Shown in pieces: positions 6,062 through 6,481 of a stretch of 6,481 nucleotides of DNA. This stretch comes from Candidatus Pacearchaeota archaeon (lineage in GTDB: Archaea > Nanoarchaeota > Nanoarchaeia > Pacearchaeales > GW2011-AR1): the NCBI GenBank assembly GCA_002686195.1, contig NZAS01000124.1, positions 1 through 6,481 of the forward strand, written 5' to 3'. Each line of letters begins with the position of its first letter. The stretch's first letter is position 1. The notes below the pieces were generated by a model. It searched no databases. It was not told the DNA's origin and saw only the letters and a program-made list of their open reading frames with translations. Position numbers and translations under genes: made by a program.

Positions 6062-6360
6062 TATATTTCCTCAATTCTTTTACTCTTATCACATATTAAC
6101 AAATCATAATATGGCTTTTCTCCTGTTCTCAATTCATGGTATTTACATCCCCAATCGACTAATTGCTTCTTTGTTAATTCATAGTAATCATTTCCAGAAG
6201 TTGAACCTCTCGCAGTCCAATATGTTATATGATTGCCTTCATCGTATAACTTATTTATTTTAGATATGTTTTCATAACTAGGTTCAGCTTCATTATAATT
6301 CCCTGTCCAGTCGTTATAAAAGCAGATAGTGAAATCTATATCAACGTATATTTTATGCAT
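6061..6360 (-). CDS. small HAD-family phosphatase-like protein (99 aa)
   Basis: This is a minimal, capless HAD-superfamily hydrolase. The nucleophile motif is DIDFT: D7 is the nucleophile, D9 the general acid/base, and T11 follows. F10 stands where most relatives have Gly. Motif II is YWTARG at 47-52. The lysine region is around K82, and a C-terminal acidic motif LLICDKS (88-94) keeps D91 but has Cys where relatives usually have a second Asp. The pattern of QL..WG..YHEL..G.KP before the last motif is typical of a small HAD group found in capsule/LPS clusters and in phages. No signal peptide is seen, so it should be cytoplasmic. In this operon the likely job is removal of a phosphate from a sugar bisphosphate, as GmhB does in heptose synthesis, but the substrate is inferred from context only. 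The start follows a weak AGAG-type site. The stop overlaps the next start as TAATG. Confidence 0.8.
   Translation of the reverse strand: MHKIYVDIDFTICFYNDWTGNYNEAEPSYENISKINKLYDEGNHITYWTARGSTSGNDYYELTKKQLVDWGCKYHELRTGEKPYYDLLICDKSKRIEEI
6066..6072 (-). promoter_or_regulatory. ribosome binding site for the RpiB/nucleotidyltransferase fusion
   Basis: GAGGAAA lies five bases upstream of the ATG at 6061 and inside the last codons of the HAD gene. It supports the start used and fits the TAATG coupling between the two genes. Confidence 0.65.
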
Positions 6361-6481
6361 TAGTTTTATTATATAACTCTCTATAAATTCTTTTCATCCA
6401 ATAAGCTCTGTCTCTTCCAAGTTCATTTTGTGGAATAGCATTAAACTGATACACCCATCCTGAATTATAGAGATTTGTCAA
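6353..6481 (-). CDS. C-terminal fragment of an unrecognised protein (5' end outside window)
   Basis: An open frame enters from the right edge of the window and runs for 42 codons to a TAA stop at 6355-6353. The visible tail contains NSGWVYQFNAIP, then NELGRDRAYWMKRIYREL, and ends KTNA. It is rich in aromatic and basic residues, soluble in character, with no membrane segment. I do not recognise the family. Support for a real gene comes from the stop codon overlapping the start of the next gene by 8 bases (ATGCATAA), the same tight packing seen through the rest of the cluster, and from codon use like its neighbours. It is presumably an earlier member of the same operon. Confidence 0.6.
   Translation of the reverse strand: MTNLYNSGWVYQFNAIPQNELGRDRAYWMKRIYRELYNKTNA

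Noticed and set aside
1..6481. CRISPR array, tRNA, insertion sequence or attachment site
   Set aside because: No direct repeat-spacer pattern, cloverleaf-like sequence, transposase motif or terminal repeats were seen on either strand. The window is filled by the minus-strand genes.

Overview
The window is strongly AT-rich (roughly 30% G+C by eye). It is almost fully packed with genes, all on the minus strand, so the reading order runs from position 6481 down to 1. Most starts carry ribosome binding sites of the GGAG/GAGGA type. Genes overlap through ATGA or TAATG junctions. TGA is used as a stop and TGG encodes Trp, so the code is the standard bacterial one. The gene families belong to bacterial surface-glycan (LPS or capsule type) sugar biosynthesis. 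The source could be an AT-rich Gram-negative bacterium or a large phage or metagenomic contig carrying such a cluster. No phage structural gene, membrane flippase, polymerase or rRNA is present to decide this.

Layout in transcription order. (1) 6481-6353: C-terminal end of an unrecognised protein. (2) 6360-6061: a 99-residue HAD-type phosphatase. (3) 6061-5219: a fusion of an RpiB-type sugar-phosphate isomerase with an HldE C-terminal type nucleotidyltransferase. (4) 5222-4275: a PfkB-family kinase resembling the HldE N-terminal domain. (5) 4278-3595: an AraD-type ketose-phosphate 4-epimerase. (6) 3605-3186: a small cupin. (7) 3183-2518: an FSA/TalC-type transaldolase. (8) 2543-1404: a family-9 (heptosyltransferase-like) glycosyltransferase with cysteine-rich ends. 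After the only real intergenic gap (43 bp, with a plausible promoter) come (9) 1360-602: a probable GT-A-type glycosyltransferase, (10) 602-360: a short, doubly frameshifted methyltransferase remnant, and (11) 360-1: a class I methyltransferase cut by the window edge.

Read together, genes 2-8 look like a self-contained route to an activated sugar. TalC and AraD would shape a ketose phosphate, and RpiB would convert it to the aldose phosphate. The PfkB enzyme would phosphorylate C1, the HAD enzyme would remove the distal phosphate, and the HldE-C domain would add the nucleotide. The GT9 enzyme would then transfer the product. This reproduces the chemical order of ADP-heptose synthesis, but with RpiB in the place normally taken by the unrelated GmhA, and with the nucleotidyltransferase fused to the isomerase rather than to the kinase. 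The actual sugar (C5, C6 or C7) cannot be read from the sequence. This unusual pathway is the main point of interest. The second is the damaged methyltransferase gene with an A8 tract.
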